From Jidongwangia harbinensis (GTDB lineage Bacteria; Actinomycetota; Actinomycetes; Mycobacteriales; Micromonosporaceae), in the NCBI RefSeq assembly GCF_020216025.1, contig NZ_JAIWNC010000002.1, positions 434,001 through 498,000 of the forward strand: a stretch of DNA of 64,000 nucleotides, in the 5' to 3' direction. The translations under genes were made by a program, and so were the position numbers. The notes under the pieces are model-generated. The model saw only the letters and a list, made by a program, of their open reading frames with translations. It had not been told where the DNA came from and did not search any database. The first letter of the stretch is position 1. Every line of letters begins with the position of its first letter. Shown one piece after another: positions 39,854 through 47,337 of the stretch.

Positions 39854-41125
39854 ATGGTCACGTCGCAGAAGGCGCGGATCCTGCGCCAGTACCGTGACCA
39901 TCTGGGAGCCGGGCGAGCGAGCCTCGCGCAGCTGATCGGCGGACGGATCGAGGTCCGCTCCGAAGGCGGCATCGTCGTCACCGACGACGGCAGCCGGCTC
40001 CTCGACTGCGGTGGTTACGGCGTCTTCCTGCTCGGGCACCGCCACCCCACGGTGGTCGCGGCGGTGGCGGAGCAGCTCGGCCGGCATCCGATGTCGTCCC
40101 GGATCCTGATCGAGCCGACCCTGGCCACGGCGGCCGCCGACCTGGCCCGGGTCAGCCCGGCACCGCTGCAGTACGTCTACTTCGTGAACTCCGGGGCCGA
40201 GGCCACCGAGACCGCGCTGAAGCTGGCCCGCCTGCACGGCCGGAAGACGGTGATCTGCGCGGAGGGCGGATTCCACGGCAAGACCCTCGGCGCGCTCAGC
40301 GTGACACCGAGGGCGCAGTTCCAGGAGCCGTTCCAGCCACTGCTCTCCGGCATCACCGTGGTGCCGTACGGCGACCTCGAGGCGATGGCCGCGGCGCTGG
40401 CCGCCGCACCGGATTCGGCGGTGGTGCTGGAGCCGATCCAGGGGGAGGGCGGGGTCAACATCCCGCCGGCGGGTTACCTGCGCGCGGTGCGGCAGTTGTG
40501 CGACCGGCACGGCGCGCTGCTGATCATCGACGAGATCCAGACCGGGCTCGGGCGGACCGGGCGGTGGTGGGCACACGAGCGGGACGGGATCACCCCGGAC
40601 ATCATGCTCGTCGGCAAGGGGCTGTCCGGTGGCGTGGTGCCGGTCGGCGCCGTGGTGGCGACGCCGGCCGCGTTCGCCCCGCTCGGCCGGGATCCGTTCG
40701 TGCACACGTCCACGTTCGGTGGGTCGCCGCTGGCGATGGCGGCGGTGTCGGCGACCGTCGCCGTGCTGGAGACCGAGGATCTGATCGCGCGCTCGGCCGC
40801 GGTCGGGGCCATCATTGTGGAGCAGTTCCGGGAGATCGTGGCCAGGTCCGGCGGCAACCTGATCAGCGAGGTTCGCGGGAGCGGGCTGCTCATCGGCATC
40901 GAGTGCCGGACGCCGCACGCGGCCGTCGAACTCTTCCTGGCGATGCTGGAGCAGAACGTCCTGGTGAACCACTCGCTCAACTCCCACACCGTCGTCCGGC
41001 TGACTCCGCCCGCGATCCTGGACGATGCGCAACTGGACTGGCTCTCCGCGGCTTTCGACAAGGCGGTCCAGCAACTGTGCTCGCTCGAGATCGCCGGGCA
41101 ACACCTGAGGGAAGGGAACGAATGA
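39854..41125 (+). CDS. Class III pyridoxal-phosphate aminotransferase
   Basis: A 423-residue omega-aminotransferase of the putrescine/ornithine/4-aminobutyrate type. The fold is complete: GYGVFLLGHRHP, VNSGAEATETALKLAR (phosphate cup), GGFHGKTLGALS, Asp226 in IIDEIQTGLGRTG, and the Schiff-base lysine Lys255 in MLVGKGLSGG, then HTSTFGGSPLAM. The family aminates terminal aldehydes, matching the aldehyde that the preceding reductase would release. The same reductase-then-aminotransferase order is known from tambjamine, coelimycin and cyclizidine pathways. ATG at 39854 lies one base after the reductase stop, and its own stop overlaps the SRPBCC gene (ATGA). Confidence 0.92.
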   Translation: MVTSQKARILRQYRDHLGAGRASLAQLIGGRIEVRSEGGIVVTDDGSRLLDCGGYGVFLLGHRHPTVVAAVAEQLGRHPMSSRILIEPTLATAAADLARVSPAPLQYVYFVNSGAEATETALKLARLHGRKTVICAEGGFHGKTLGALSVTPRAQFQEPFQPLLSGITVVPYGDLEAMAAALAAAPDSAVVLEPIQGEGGVNIPPAGYLRAVRQLCDRHGALLIIDEIQTGLGRTGRWWAHERDGITPDIMLVGKGLSGGVVPVGAVVATPAAFAPLGRDPFVHTSTFGGSPLAMAAVSATVAVLETEDLIARSAAVGAIIVEQFREIVARSGGNLISEVRGSGLLIGIECRTPHAAVELFLAMLEQNVLVNHSLNSHTVVRLTPPAILDDAQLDWLSAAFDKAVQQLCSLEIAGQHLREGNE

Positions 41126-41616
41126 TGCACCCTGTTCGTGTCGAGAAGTGGGTGTCCGGCGTGTCCGCCGAGGCAATGTTCGAGCGGATCGTGGACTTCG
41201 CCTCGTACCCGAAGTATTCGGACGTCATCCGCAGCATCCGGATCGAGGAGGCGCCGGGGGGACGACTGCTCTCGCACTGGAGCGTCCGGTTCCGCAACGG
41301 TACGGCGGAATGGTCGGAGGTGGACGCCATCGACCGGGCCGCCCACGAGACCCACTTCGAGCAGACGGCGGGCGACTTCGCGCACTTCAGCGGCTACTGG
41401 CGGGCGATACCCGGCGGCACGGGCACGACCGTGCTGTTCGAGGCGAAGTTCGACATGGGCATGCCGTCGCTCGCCGAGCTGGTCAACCCGGTGGCCGAGC
41501 GTGCGCTGCGCGACAACATCGCGCTGCTCATCGACGGTTTCGCCGCAGCGGAGGGTGCGGTGGCGACGGAGCCGGCCGAGGCCCTCGCCGCGTCCTGCGG
41601 AGCGCCACCGGCGTGA
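41122..41616 (+). CDS. SRPBCC (START/COQ10-like) protein
   Basis: A 164-residue protein of the SRPBCC fold, a deep hydrophobic-pocket family that includes polyketide aromatase/cyclases and coenzyme-Q-binding proteins. Recognisable pieces: VRVEKWVSGVSAEAMFERIVDFASYP in parts, YSDVIRSIRIEE, LSHWSVRFRNGTAEWSE, and TTVLFEAKFDMGMPSL with the C-terminal long helix ALRDNIALLIDGF. It may cyclise the pathway intermediate or simply hold its hydrophobic chain. The last about 20 residues are a loose alanine-rich tail. It overlaps the aminotransferase by four bases and ends the rightward operon, facing a hairpin. Confidence 0.82.
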   Translation: MMHPVRVEKWVSGVSAEAMFERIVDFASYPKYSDVIRSIRIEEAPGGRLLSHWSVRFRNGTAEWSEVDAIDRAAHETHFEQTAGDFAHFSGYWRAIPGGTGTTVLFEAKFDMGMPSLAELVNPVAERALRDNIALLIDGFAAAEGAVATEPAEALAASCGAPPA

Positions 41617-41617
41617 G

Positions 41618-41641
41618 CCGCCGGCGGCCGGGCGCCGGTGG
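41618..41641. terminator. Hairpin closing the biosynthetic operon and the facing ABC operon
   Basis: CCGCCGGCG, a six-base loop, and CGCCGGTGG form nine pairs including one G-T, two bases after the SRPBCC stop and just before the stop of the converging membrane gene. There is no T-run. Confidence 0.55.
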
Positions 41642-41657
41642 ACCGGGTCGCCCCGGC

Positions 41658-42272
41658 CTACTGCTCCATCGGCGCCTCGGCCGCGGACACCGGCGGGCCC
41701 ACCCGCACCGCGTAGGCGACGAGCCCGGCCAGGGCGAACGTCGCGGCCGTGACGGCGGCGACCCGGTTGTCCGGTTCCTGGACCATCCAGAGTGCCGCCT
41801 GCCGCCATTCCGGCCCGCCCGGCGCGGCCACGAAGCATCCGACCGCGGCCCAGCTGAGCGGCAGCTGCCAGGCGTTGCCGGCCCCGGCCAGCGCGGTGCC
41901 CAGCGCGGTGAGCCCGATCAGCCCGGCCGCGTTGCGCAGCAGCACCTCGGCCGGTCCGAAGTCGGCGCCCACGATCCGGGCGGCGGCCAGCATCCCGACC
42001 ACGATCGCGGCGCAGACCACCAGGTGCGCGATCCGGCGCGGCGGCCAGGGCAGGGCAGCGGTCTTCTCCAACGCCGGGTCGGTCCCGGACAGCGTCGGCG
42101 CGAGCGGAGCCGCGGCGAGCGCGACGGTGAGGACCGCCAGTCCGGTGCCCACCGGACCGTCCTCGGCCAGGACCGACCAGGCGGTGGCCACCACGGCGAC
42201 GGCGCCGGCGGACGCGGCCAGGGCGGCCGGCACCCGCCGGGACCGCAGATAGAGCGGCAGCCAGCGGCTCAC
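41658..42272 (-). CDS. Membrane protein of the ABC exporter operon
   Basis: A 204-residue hydrophobic protein with about six membrane helices and no catalytic motif. It overlaps the end of the ABC permease gene by four bases (ATGA) and is the last gene of the sigma, anti-sigma, ATPase, permease operon, so it is most likely a second, shorter membrane subunit of the same exporter. I do not recognise the family. The N-terminus (MSRWLPLYLRSRRVPAAL) is basic and probably cytoplasmic. Confidence 0.75.
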   Translation of the reverse strand: MSRWLPLYLRSRRVPAALAASAGAVAVVATAWSVLAEDGPVGTGLAVLTVALAAAPLAPTLSGTDPALEKTAALPWPPRRIAHLVVCAAIVVGMLAAARIVGADFGPAEVLLRNAAGLIGLTALGTALAGAGNAWQLPLSWAAVGCFVAAPGGPEWRQAALWMVQEPDNRVAAVTAATFALAGLVAYAVRVGPPVSAAEAPMEQ

Positions 42273-43618
42273 GACGCCGCCTCGCCGGTCAGGATCGGCA
42301 TCAGCTCGCGCTCACACCGCGCGGCCGCGTCGCGTACCGCGGTCACCCGCCGCAGTTGCTCGCGCTCGGGCAGGGCCCGCAGTGCCCGCACCCCGTCCCG
42401 GACCGCGGCCTCGGTGCGGGACGCGAACATGTCGCCGAAGACCGGATCCCACATCCGTACCGTTTCGGTGCCCAGCAGCCAGGCCCCGACGACGCTCATC
42501 GCCTTGTCGTCGATGTTCGCGCCGCAGCCGTTCCACCACATGCCGCCGCCCATCGCGATGCTGTCCGCCACGTCCGGGTCCTGACCCGTGTCCGGGTCCG
42601 GGTTCAGCGCGAAGTGCACCGTGCCCGGCTCCGGCGCCTTCCGCTGCCACTGTTCGCTGTCGTGGACGCCGGGGGTGTCCAGCCGTACTTCCACCGCGCG
42701 GGTCGGCGCGTTCGGCAGCTTGGCGATCGCGGCCAGCGCGCGTCGGGCCTCCGTGGTGACGTGCGGCAGGAGGTGCTCGTGGACGGCGGCGACGCACACC
42801 TGTGGGGTCCCGTCCGCGCAGACCAGGCGGTGCGCCGCCGGGTCGATCTGCCACCGGCCGGCCGGACCGGGCGCGGTGATCAGCAGCAGGCCGGCCACGC
42901 CCGCGGCCAGCGCCGCGCCGGCTCCCGCCCGCCGCGGCCACGACCGGCCCGCCGCCAGCAGCACCCCGGCCAGCAGCAGGCCGGCCGCCAGCGCGAGACG
43001 GCCCAGCAGCGCCGGAGTGGACACGGTCTCCCACGGCGCGTCCGGCGGATAGATGATCATGAGGGAGAGATTCTGCAACCGGTTCGGGTCGACGGAGACC
43101 GCCTGCGCGCCGAACTGCAGCACCAGGACCCCGGCGGCCAGCGCCGGGGGAAGCAGTGCCGAGGACCACCGGCGGCCGGCCGCGACCCCGGTCCAGGCCG
43201 CGCCGATCAGGATCAGCACGTCGATCAGCGGCGCGGCGAAGCCGCGAAGACCCAGGTAGCTGCCCGGGACCGCGATCAGGATCGCGCCGACGGCGAGGAC
43301 GAGCAGGTGGGCCACCGCGACACCGATGCCCAGCGCGCTCATCGCCGGCAGGGTCCGCTGCCACCCGGGCCGGCCGGTGCTGTTCATCAGGTCCTCGGTG
43401 TGGGCCCGCCGGTCCCGGCGGCCGAGGGCCGCACCGCCGGCCAGGGCCAGCGGCACCAGGATGAACATGGTGGTGGTCTGTGCGTAGCCGAAGCGCAGCC
43501 ACTGCCCCCGCCAGAAGCCGTACATGGTGGCGAGGACGAGGCCGCCGATGACGATCAGCAGCAGGGCGACCGTGGTGGCGTTGGAGCGGCGCAGCTCGAT
43601 GCGGATCGGCCGGATCAT
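42269..43618 (-). CDS. ABC transporter permease with a large extracytoplasmic or cytoplasmic tail
   Basis: A 449-residue membrane protein with about seven or eight helices in the first 270 residues and a soluble tail of about 180 residues. The tail begins after ITAPGPAGRWQIDPAAHRLVCAD, contains four cysteines (two in CADGTPQVC, one in WWNGCGAN, one in ARCERE) and looks like a metallopeptidase-type helix set without an obvious HExxH. It follows the ATPase gene with a four-base overlap. Such permease-plus-tail proteins with a sigma/anti-sigma pair are common in actinomycetes and uncharacterised. The transported compound is unknown. Confidence 0.75.
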   Translation of the reverse strand: MIRPIRIELRRSNATTVALLLIVIGGLVLATMYGFWRGQWLRFGYAQTTTMFILVPLALAGGAALGRRDRRAHTEDLMNSTGRPGWQRTLPAMSALGIGVAVAHLLVLAVGAILIAVPGSYLGLRGFAAPLIDVLILIGAAWTGVAAGRRWSSALLPPALAAGVLVLQFGAQAVSVDPNRLQNLSLMIIYPPDAPWETVSTPALLGRLALAAGLLLAGVLLAAGRSWPRRAGAGAALAAGVAGLLLITAPGPAGRWQIDPAAHRLVCADGTPQVCVAAVHEHLLPHVTTEARRALAAIAKLPNAPTRAVEVRLDTPGVHDSEQWQRKAPEPGTVHFALNPDPDTGQDPDVADSIAMGGGMWWNGCGANIDDKAMSVVGAWLLGTETVRMWDPVFGDMFASRTEAAVRDGVRALRALPEREQLRRVTAVRDAAARCERELMPILTGEAAS

Positions 43619-44412
43619 CGCCCGCTCCGGTGCTGCATGAGCAGGTGGGAGTAGCCGCGCTCGGCCGGGCTGTCGCCGATGCCGTGGGTCTCGCCGAAGC
43701 GGGTCAGGTCGGCCGGAAGGCCCTGGAAGACCCGGGTGCCGTGGTTCATGATCACGACGTCGGCGCAGGCCGCCACCACGTCCTCGACCAGGTGGGTGGA
43801 GACCAGGACGCAGCTGTCCGCGCCGAGTTCCCGGATCAGTTCGCGGAACCGCACCCGCTGTTCTGGGTCCAGGCCGACGGTCGGCTCGTCGAGCAGCAGC
43901 AGCTCCGGCTCGTTCACGATCGCCTGGGCGATGCCCACGCGGCGCAGCATGCCACCGGACAGCGACTTGAGCCGGGCGTCGGCGCGGTCCGCGAGTTGTA
44001 CCCGCTCGATGGCGCGCTGGGCCGCGGCCGGTACCGCCGCGGACGGCATCTCGCGCAACCAGGCCATGTACTCGACGCAGTCGCGGACGGTGAACCGGGG
44101 GTAGTAACCGAACTGCTGCGGCAGGTAGCCGAGCCGGCTGCGCAGGTCGCGCAGCTCTCGTCCGCGGGTGGCGTCCGTGCCGAGCAGCCGCAGCAGGCCG
44201 CCGTGCGGCTTGACGACCGTGCCGAGCGCGCGCATCAGGGTGGTCTTGCCCGCGCCGTTCGGGCCGAGCAGCCCGTGCACCCCGGTGCCGAGGGTGAGGT
44301 CGAGCCCGTTGACGGCCAGGTGTTTCCCGGCCTTCACGGTGAGGTTCACCGCCTCGACGGTCCAGGCGTGCCGCGTCGGCGCCACCTCGTGGGCGCTCAC
44401 TGCGCGTACCAT
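43615..44412 (-). CDS. ABC transporter ATPase
   Basis: A 265-residue ABC ATPase of the export type (CcmA/DrrA-like). It has Walker A GPNGAGKTT, Q-loop YLPQQFGYYPRF, signature LSGGMLRRVGIAQAI (methionine in place of the usual glutamine), Walker B LLLLDEPTVGLD and H-loop VSTHLVED. GAAGGAG sits five bases before the ATG. A perfect eight-base-pair hairpin lies between the anti-sigma stop and this ribosome site. The gene overlaps the permease gene by four bases. It powers the exporter encoded by the next two genes. Confidence 0.93.
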   Translation of the reverse strand: MVRAVSAHEVAPTRHAWTVEAVNLTVKAGKHLAVNGLDLTLGTGVHGLLGPNGAGKTTLMRALGTVVKPHGGLLRLLGTDATRGRELRDLRSRLGYLPQQFGYYPRFTVRDCVEYMAWLREMPSAAVPAAAQRAIERVQLADRADARLKSLSGGMLRRVGIAQAIVNEPELLLLDEPTVGLDPEQRVRFRELIRELGADSCVLVSTHLVEDVVAACADVVIMNHGTRVFQGLPADLTRFGETHGIGDSPAERGYSHLLMQHRSGR

Positions 44413-44426
44413 CTCGTCTCCTTCGC

Positions 44427-44445
44427 GGCCGTCCGGCGGACGGCC
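44427..44445 (-). promoter_or_regulatory. Perfect hairpin before the ABC ATPase ribosome site
   Basis: GGCCGTCC-GCC-GGACGGCC (minus-strand reading) has eight-base perfect arms and a three-base loop. It ends about two bases before GAAGGAG. Within the operon it could act as a partial terminator, an RNA-processing or stability element, or a brake that sets the ratio of sigma/anti-sigma to transporter. Confidence 0.55.
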
Positions 44446-44460
44446 TGGTTGGGGGTCGCC

Positions 44461-45285
44461 TCAGCGCCAGTTGGCGGGGCTCCGCAGGTCATCGGCGCGC
44501 AGCAGGGTCAGCAGGGCCAGGATCACCGCGGCCGCCGCCCAGCCGGGCATGGTCTCGGCCCGCATCAGCGCCTCGGCCGGTGCGGCGGTGAGCGTGGGCC
44601 CCGGCCCGCCCGCGAACGACACCGCGGCGACGGCGGTCAGCCAGCCGCCGCCCAGGACGGCGGCCGCCACCGGCACCCCGATGCGGCTGCCCAGCAGCAG
44701 CGTCGCCGCGGTGAACGTCAGGCAGGGCAGCAGCCAGAGCGCGGGATTGCGGTCCAGGGCCAGTCCGGCAAGGATCAGCAGCGGCAGCACCGTCGCGAGG
44801 ATGACCAGCGTGCGGCGCAGCATCAGGTCGAGGCCGGCCCGGGCGGTGCCGGCGAGCATCTCCCAGGACGGGTTGGCGCGCCGGGACCAGGCCACCGCGA
44901 GGCCGGCCAGCGGTGCCACCGGCGCCAGCAGCAGCACCAGGGACGGCCGGTCCGGGAAGGTCCGGTCGAGCTGGAACGCGGCGACGACGGCGCTGCCGGT
45001 GATGGCGATCCAGGCCAGCATCGACCAGTCCGTCCAGCGTTGGAGGAACCGCCGGACCCGGCGCCGGGGCACCGGTCGCGGGCCGGTCCGCGCCTGCTGG
45101 AGGATCGCCTCCCGGGCGTCGCCGAGCAGCTCCCGCAGCGGCGGTCCGGTCAGCCCGCCGAGCTGCCCGCGGCACTCGGCGCAGCCCTCCAGGTGCACCT
45201 CGACCGTCCAGCTCGCGGCGTTGTCGGGGCCGAGGTCGCCGGCGGCGTACGCCGCCAGGGCCGCGGCCGGTAGGTGAGCGGTCAT
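44461..45285 (-). CDS. Membrane anti-sigma factor with zinc-finger motif
   Basis: A 274-residue protein starting with an anti-sigma zinc-binding motif (His31, Cys35, Cys38 in VHLEGCAECRG, preceded by LAAYAAGDLG), then a linker and about five or six membrane helices. ATG at 45285 overlaps the sigma gene stop by four bases. Zinc-finger anti-sigma factors hold the cognate ECF sigma inactive until a signal is received; here the signal would cross the membrane through the helical part. The many helices distinguish it from single-pass RsiW-like proteins. Regulation of the downstream ABC exporter is inferred from the operon. Confidence 0.85.
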   Translation of the reverse strand: MTAHLPAAALAAYAAGDLGPDNAASWTVEVHLEGCAECRGQLGGLTGPPLRELLGDAREAILQQARTGPRPVPRRRVRRFLQRWTDWSMLAWIAITGSAVVAAFQLDRTFPDRPSLVLLLAPVAPLAGLAVAWSRRANPSWEMLAGTARAGLDLMLRRTLVILATVLPLLILAGLALDRNPALWLLPCLTFTAATLLLGSRIGVPVAAAVLGGGWLTAVAAVSFAGGPGPTLTAAPAEALMRAETMPGWAAAAVILALLTLLRADDLRSPANWR

Positions 45286-45848
45286 GCGAGCGCCTCCCGT
45301 AGCGCATTGCGGGCGCGCCGCGCCCGGCTCTTCACCGTGCCCTCCGGCACCCCCAGCAGGACCGAGGTCTCGCGCACCGTGAGCCCGTCCAGGACCATCG
45401 CGGCCAGCACCGCCCGCAGTTCCGGGGCCAGCCGGTCCAGCGCCGCGCCGAGTTCCGAACCGATCACCAGGGCGAGGGCCTCGTCCTCGGCCGCCGGCAC
45501 GCTGTGCACCGGCAGCACCTCGGTCGGCACCTCCAGGCGGCGGGCGCGCTTGCGCATGGCGTCCACCAGGCGCCGCGCGGCGATGGTCCAGATCCACCCG
45601 GCGGCACTGCCGCCCGGAGCGTCCGCACCGCCGGACTGCCGGATCCCGGCGAACGAACCGGCCGCCCGCCACACCGTGAGGTACGTGTCCTGCAGGACCT
45701 CCGAGACGATCGCGTCGTCCGAGCACCGGCGGCGCAGTCGCAGCGCGAGCCACGGGGAGGTGCGCCGGTACAGCTCGTCGAACGCGTCCAGGTCGGCCCG
45801 CGCGACGCGCCGCAGCAGCCGCTCCTCGTCGTGCCCGCTTTCTCCCAC
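45282..45848 (-). CDS. ECF-family RNA polymerase sigma factor
   Basis: A 188-residue ECF sigma factor. Region 2 is clear (DAFDELYRRTSPWLALRLRRRC, LQDTYLTVWRAAGSF, WIWTIAARRLVDAMRKRARR), and region 4 has LAPELRAVLAAMVLDGLTVRETSVLLGVPEGTVKSRARRAR split across the helices. GTG at 45848 is used, without a recognisable ribosome site. It is the first gene of an operon with its anti-sigma and an ABC exporter. About 46 bases upstream is a GTGACC-TG-GGTCAC palindrome. Its own promoter could not be identified with confidence. Confidence 0.93.
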   Translation of the reverse strand: MGESGHDEERLLRRVARADLDAFDELYRRTSPWLALRLRRRCSDDAIVSEVLQDTYLTVWRAAGSFAGIRQSGGADAPGGSAAGWIWTIAARRLVDAMRKRARRLEVPTEVLPVHSVPAAEDEALALVIGSELGAALDRLAPELRAVLAAMVLDGLTVRETSVLLGVPEGTVKSRARRARNALREALA

Positions 45849-45893
45849 GTGCAGTTGGACGACCGCGGCACCCCGGATGGATCACGAACTCGG

Positions 45894-45907
45894 GTGACCT
45901 GGGTCAC
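45894..45907. promoter_or_regulatory. Palindrome GTGACC-TG-GGTCAC upstream of the sigma gene
   Basis: A perfect 14-base palindrome lies in the 60-base gap between the amidotransferase stop and the sigma gene start, both on the minus strand. It could be an operator for the sigma operon; as a terminator it would be short. GTGACC-type half sites are used by several GntR/FadR and CRP-like regulators. Confidence 0.45.
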
Positions 45908-45908
45908 A

Positions 45909-46616
45909 CTATGCGGATCCGGTCCCCGCCCGGTCGAGCCAGCGCTCGAACACCGCACGGCCGAGGTCGGCCAGCGCCGGTCCGTGCCGCCGGGCGTCGT
46001 CGCGCAGGGCGGCCAGGTCGACCCGGTTCGTGGCCAGCTCGTGGGCGTGGCCGATGAGCCACTGCTCCAGCCGGGTGTGGTCGGCCTCCAGGTGGAACTG
46101 CAGGGCGAGCACGGTGGGGCCGTACGAGAACGCCTGGTTCGGGTACCCCGGCGTCTCGGCCAGCCGCCGCGCGCCGTCGGGAATCTGGAACTCGTCGCCG
46201 TGCCAGTGCAGCACCGGCGTCACCCCGAGGGGGGCGAGCACGCTGTCCTGGCCGTCCGGGGTGAGCCGGAGCGGCGCGTAGCCGATCTCGGCGCCGCCCG
46301 CCGGTCCCACGTGGGCGCCGAGCGCGGCGGCGATGATCTGGGCCCCGAGGCAGACGCCCAGGACCGGCCGTCGGCGGTCGATCCGGTCGCGGACGGTGGT
46401 GATCTCCTCGGCGAGGTACGGGTACCGGCCGGCGTCGCCGATCCCGATCGGGCCGCCGAGCACGACCAGCAGGTCGGCGTCGCGCACCGAGGGGTGGTCG
46501 ACCGGGTGCAGCCCGGCCTCGACGTAGCGGAACGTGTAGCCCCGCCCGGTCAGGACGGCGGCGAGGATCCCGAGGTCCTCGAAGGCGACGTGCCGGATGA
46601 CGACGGCGTTCTTCAC
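45909..46616 (-). CDS. Class I glutamine amidotransferase-like protein
   Basis: A 235-residue class I amidotransferase domain of the GMP-synthase-glutaminase type. The nucleophile elbow GVCLGAQ holds Cys89, oxyanion GGPIGI precedes it, and LQFHLEAD carries the catalytic His with the following Glu. It is a stand-alone domain; relatives are annotated as type 1 glutamine amidotransferase and may act on gamma-glutamyl compounds. I chose GTG at 46616 because AGGGAG is six bases upstream; the ATG at 46622 touches the ribosome site. A very strong hairpin lies just upstream, so it has its own transcript start or depends on read-through. Confidence 0.88.
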   Translation of the reverse strand: MKNAVVIRHVAFEDLGILAAVLTGRGYTFRYVEAGLHPVDHPSVRDADLLVVLGGPIGIGDAGRYPYLAEEITTVRDRIDRRRPVLGVCLGAQIIAAALGAHVGPAGGAEIGYAPLRLTPDGQDSVLAPLGVTPVLHWHGDEFQIPDGARRLAETPGYPNQAFSYGPTVLALQFHLEADHTRLEQWLIGHAHELATNRVDLAALRDDARRHGPALADLGRAVFERWLDRAGTGSA

Positions 46617-46643
46617 GGGCATCTCCCTGGGCGGAGTCGGGGC

Positions 46644-46678
46644 CGGCGGGGTCTCCGGGCCGCCCGGAGACCCCGCCG
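46644..46678 (-). terminator. Sixteen-base-pair perfect hairpin after the AhpD-like gene
   Basis: CGGCGGGGTCTCCGGG, loop CCG, and its exact complement form 16 uninterrupted pairs, 16 bases after the AhpD-like stop. It is the strongest hairpin I noticed in the window. There is no T-run, but such stems are accepted as terminators in high-GC actinomycetes. It separates the AhpD-like gene from the amidotransferase on the same strand. Confidence 0.7.
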
Positions 46679-46693
46679 TCGTCGATGGTCCGG

Positions 46694-47242
46694 TCAGTGT
46701 CGGACGGCGACGCCCGGCACCGGCGGGAAGTCCAGCGTGGTCTGCCCGACCGAGTTGAAGTAGTTGGTGAAGGTGTTCAGCGCGACCGCCGCGACGATCT
46801 CTCCGATCTCCCCGTCGCCGTAACCGGCCTCGCGGACCGCGGCCAGGTCGTCGTCCGTGACGAAGCCCCGGGTCTCGATGACGGCCTTGGCGAACGTGAG
46901 TGCCGCCTCGGTCCGCGGGTCGGACGCACGGGCGCTGCGCCCGGCGACGAGGTCGTCCTCGGTCACGCCGGCCCGGGCGCCGAGCACGGTGTGGGCGGCC
47001 AGGCAGTAGCCGCAGTCGTTCTCGACGGCGGCGACCAGCGCGATCTGCTCCTGGACCCGGGCCGGCAGCCGGCCCTTGGACAGGGCGCCGCTGAACGACA
47101 GGTACGCGTCCAGGACGGCCGGCGAGCTGGCCATGGCGCGCATCATGTTCGGCGTGACGCCGAGCGCGCGCTCGACCTTGCCGAGCAGGGCGCGGGCCGA
47201 GGGCTCGGCGGTGGTGGGGTCGACGGTGGCGAGGCGTGACAT
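46694..47242 (-). CDS. AhpD/carboxymuconolactone-decarboxylase-like protein
   Basis: A 182-residue alkylhydroperoxidase-type protein. The redox pair is Cys77 and Cys80 in NDCGYCLAAH with His84, exactly the AhpD pattern ExxxCxxCxxxH; Glu75 completes it. ATG at 47242 follows GGAAGGA. Such proteins reduce peroxides through a CxxC disulphide or act as thiol-linked peroxidase adaptors. A palindromic TTGGCA-C-TGCCAA site lies 24 bases upstream, and a MarR regulator with C-terminal cysteines is the next gene upstream on the same strand. Oxidant-responsive control is inferred. Confidence 0.88.
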   Translation of the reverse strand: MSRLATVDPTTAEPSARALLGKVERALGVTPNMMRAMASSPAVLDAYLSFSGALSKGRLPARVQEQIALVAAVENDCGYCLAAHTVLGARAGVTEDDLVAGRSARASDPRTEAALTFAKAVIETRGFVTDDDLAAVREAGYGDGEIGEIVAAVALNTFTNYFNSVGQTTLDFPPVPGVAVRH

Positions 47243-47265
47243 GAGCGGTCCTTCCGACGGTTTGT

Positions 47266-47278
47266 TTGGCACTGCCAA
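47266..47278. promoter_or_regulatory. Palindrome TTGGCA-C-TGCCAA, probable MarR operator
   Basis: A perfect 13-base palindrome, flanked by AT-rich bases (TTTG and CTATAG), 24 bases before the AhpD-like start and about 60 bases downstream of the MarR stop. The GTTGGCAGTGCCAA form is close to operators bound by MarR-family redox regulators. The adjacent MarR protein is the obvious candidate. Confidence 0.6.
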
Positions 47279-47337
47279 CTATAGAGCGCCGACGGAACCG
47301 CGCAAGCCTCTGTGGTGCGGCCGACACTCCGGCCGGA

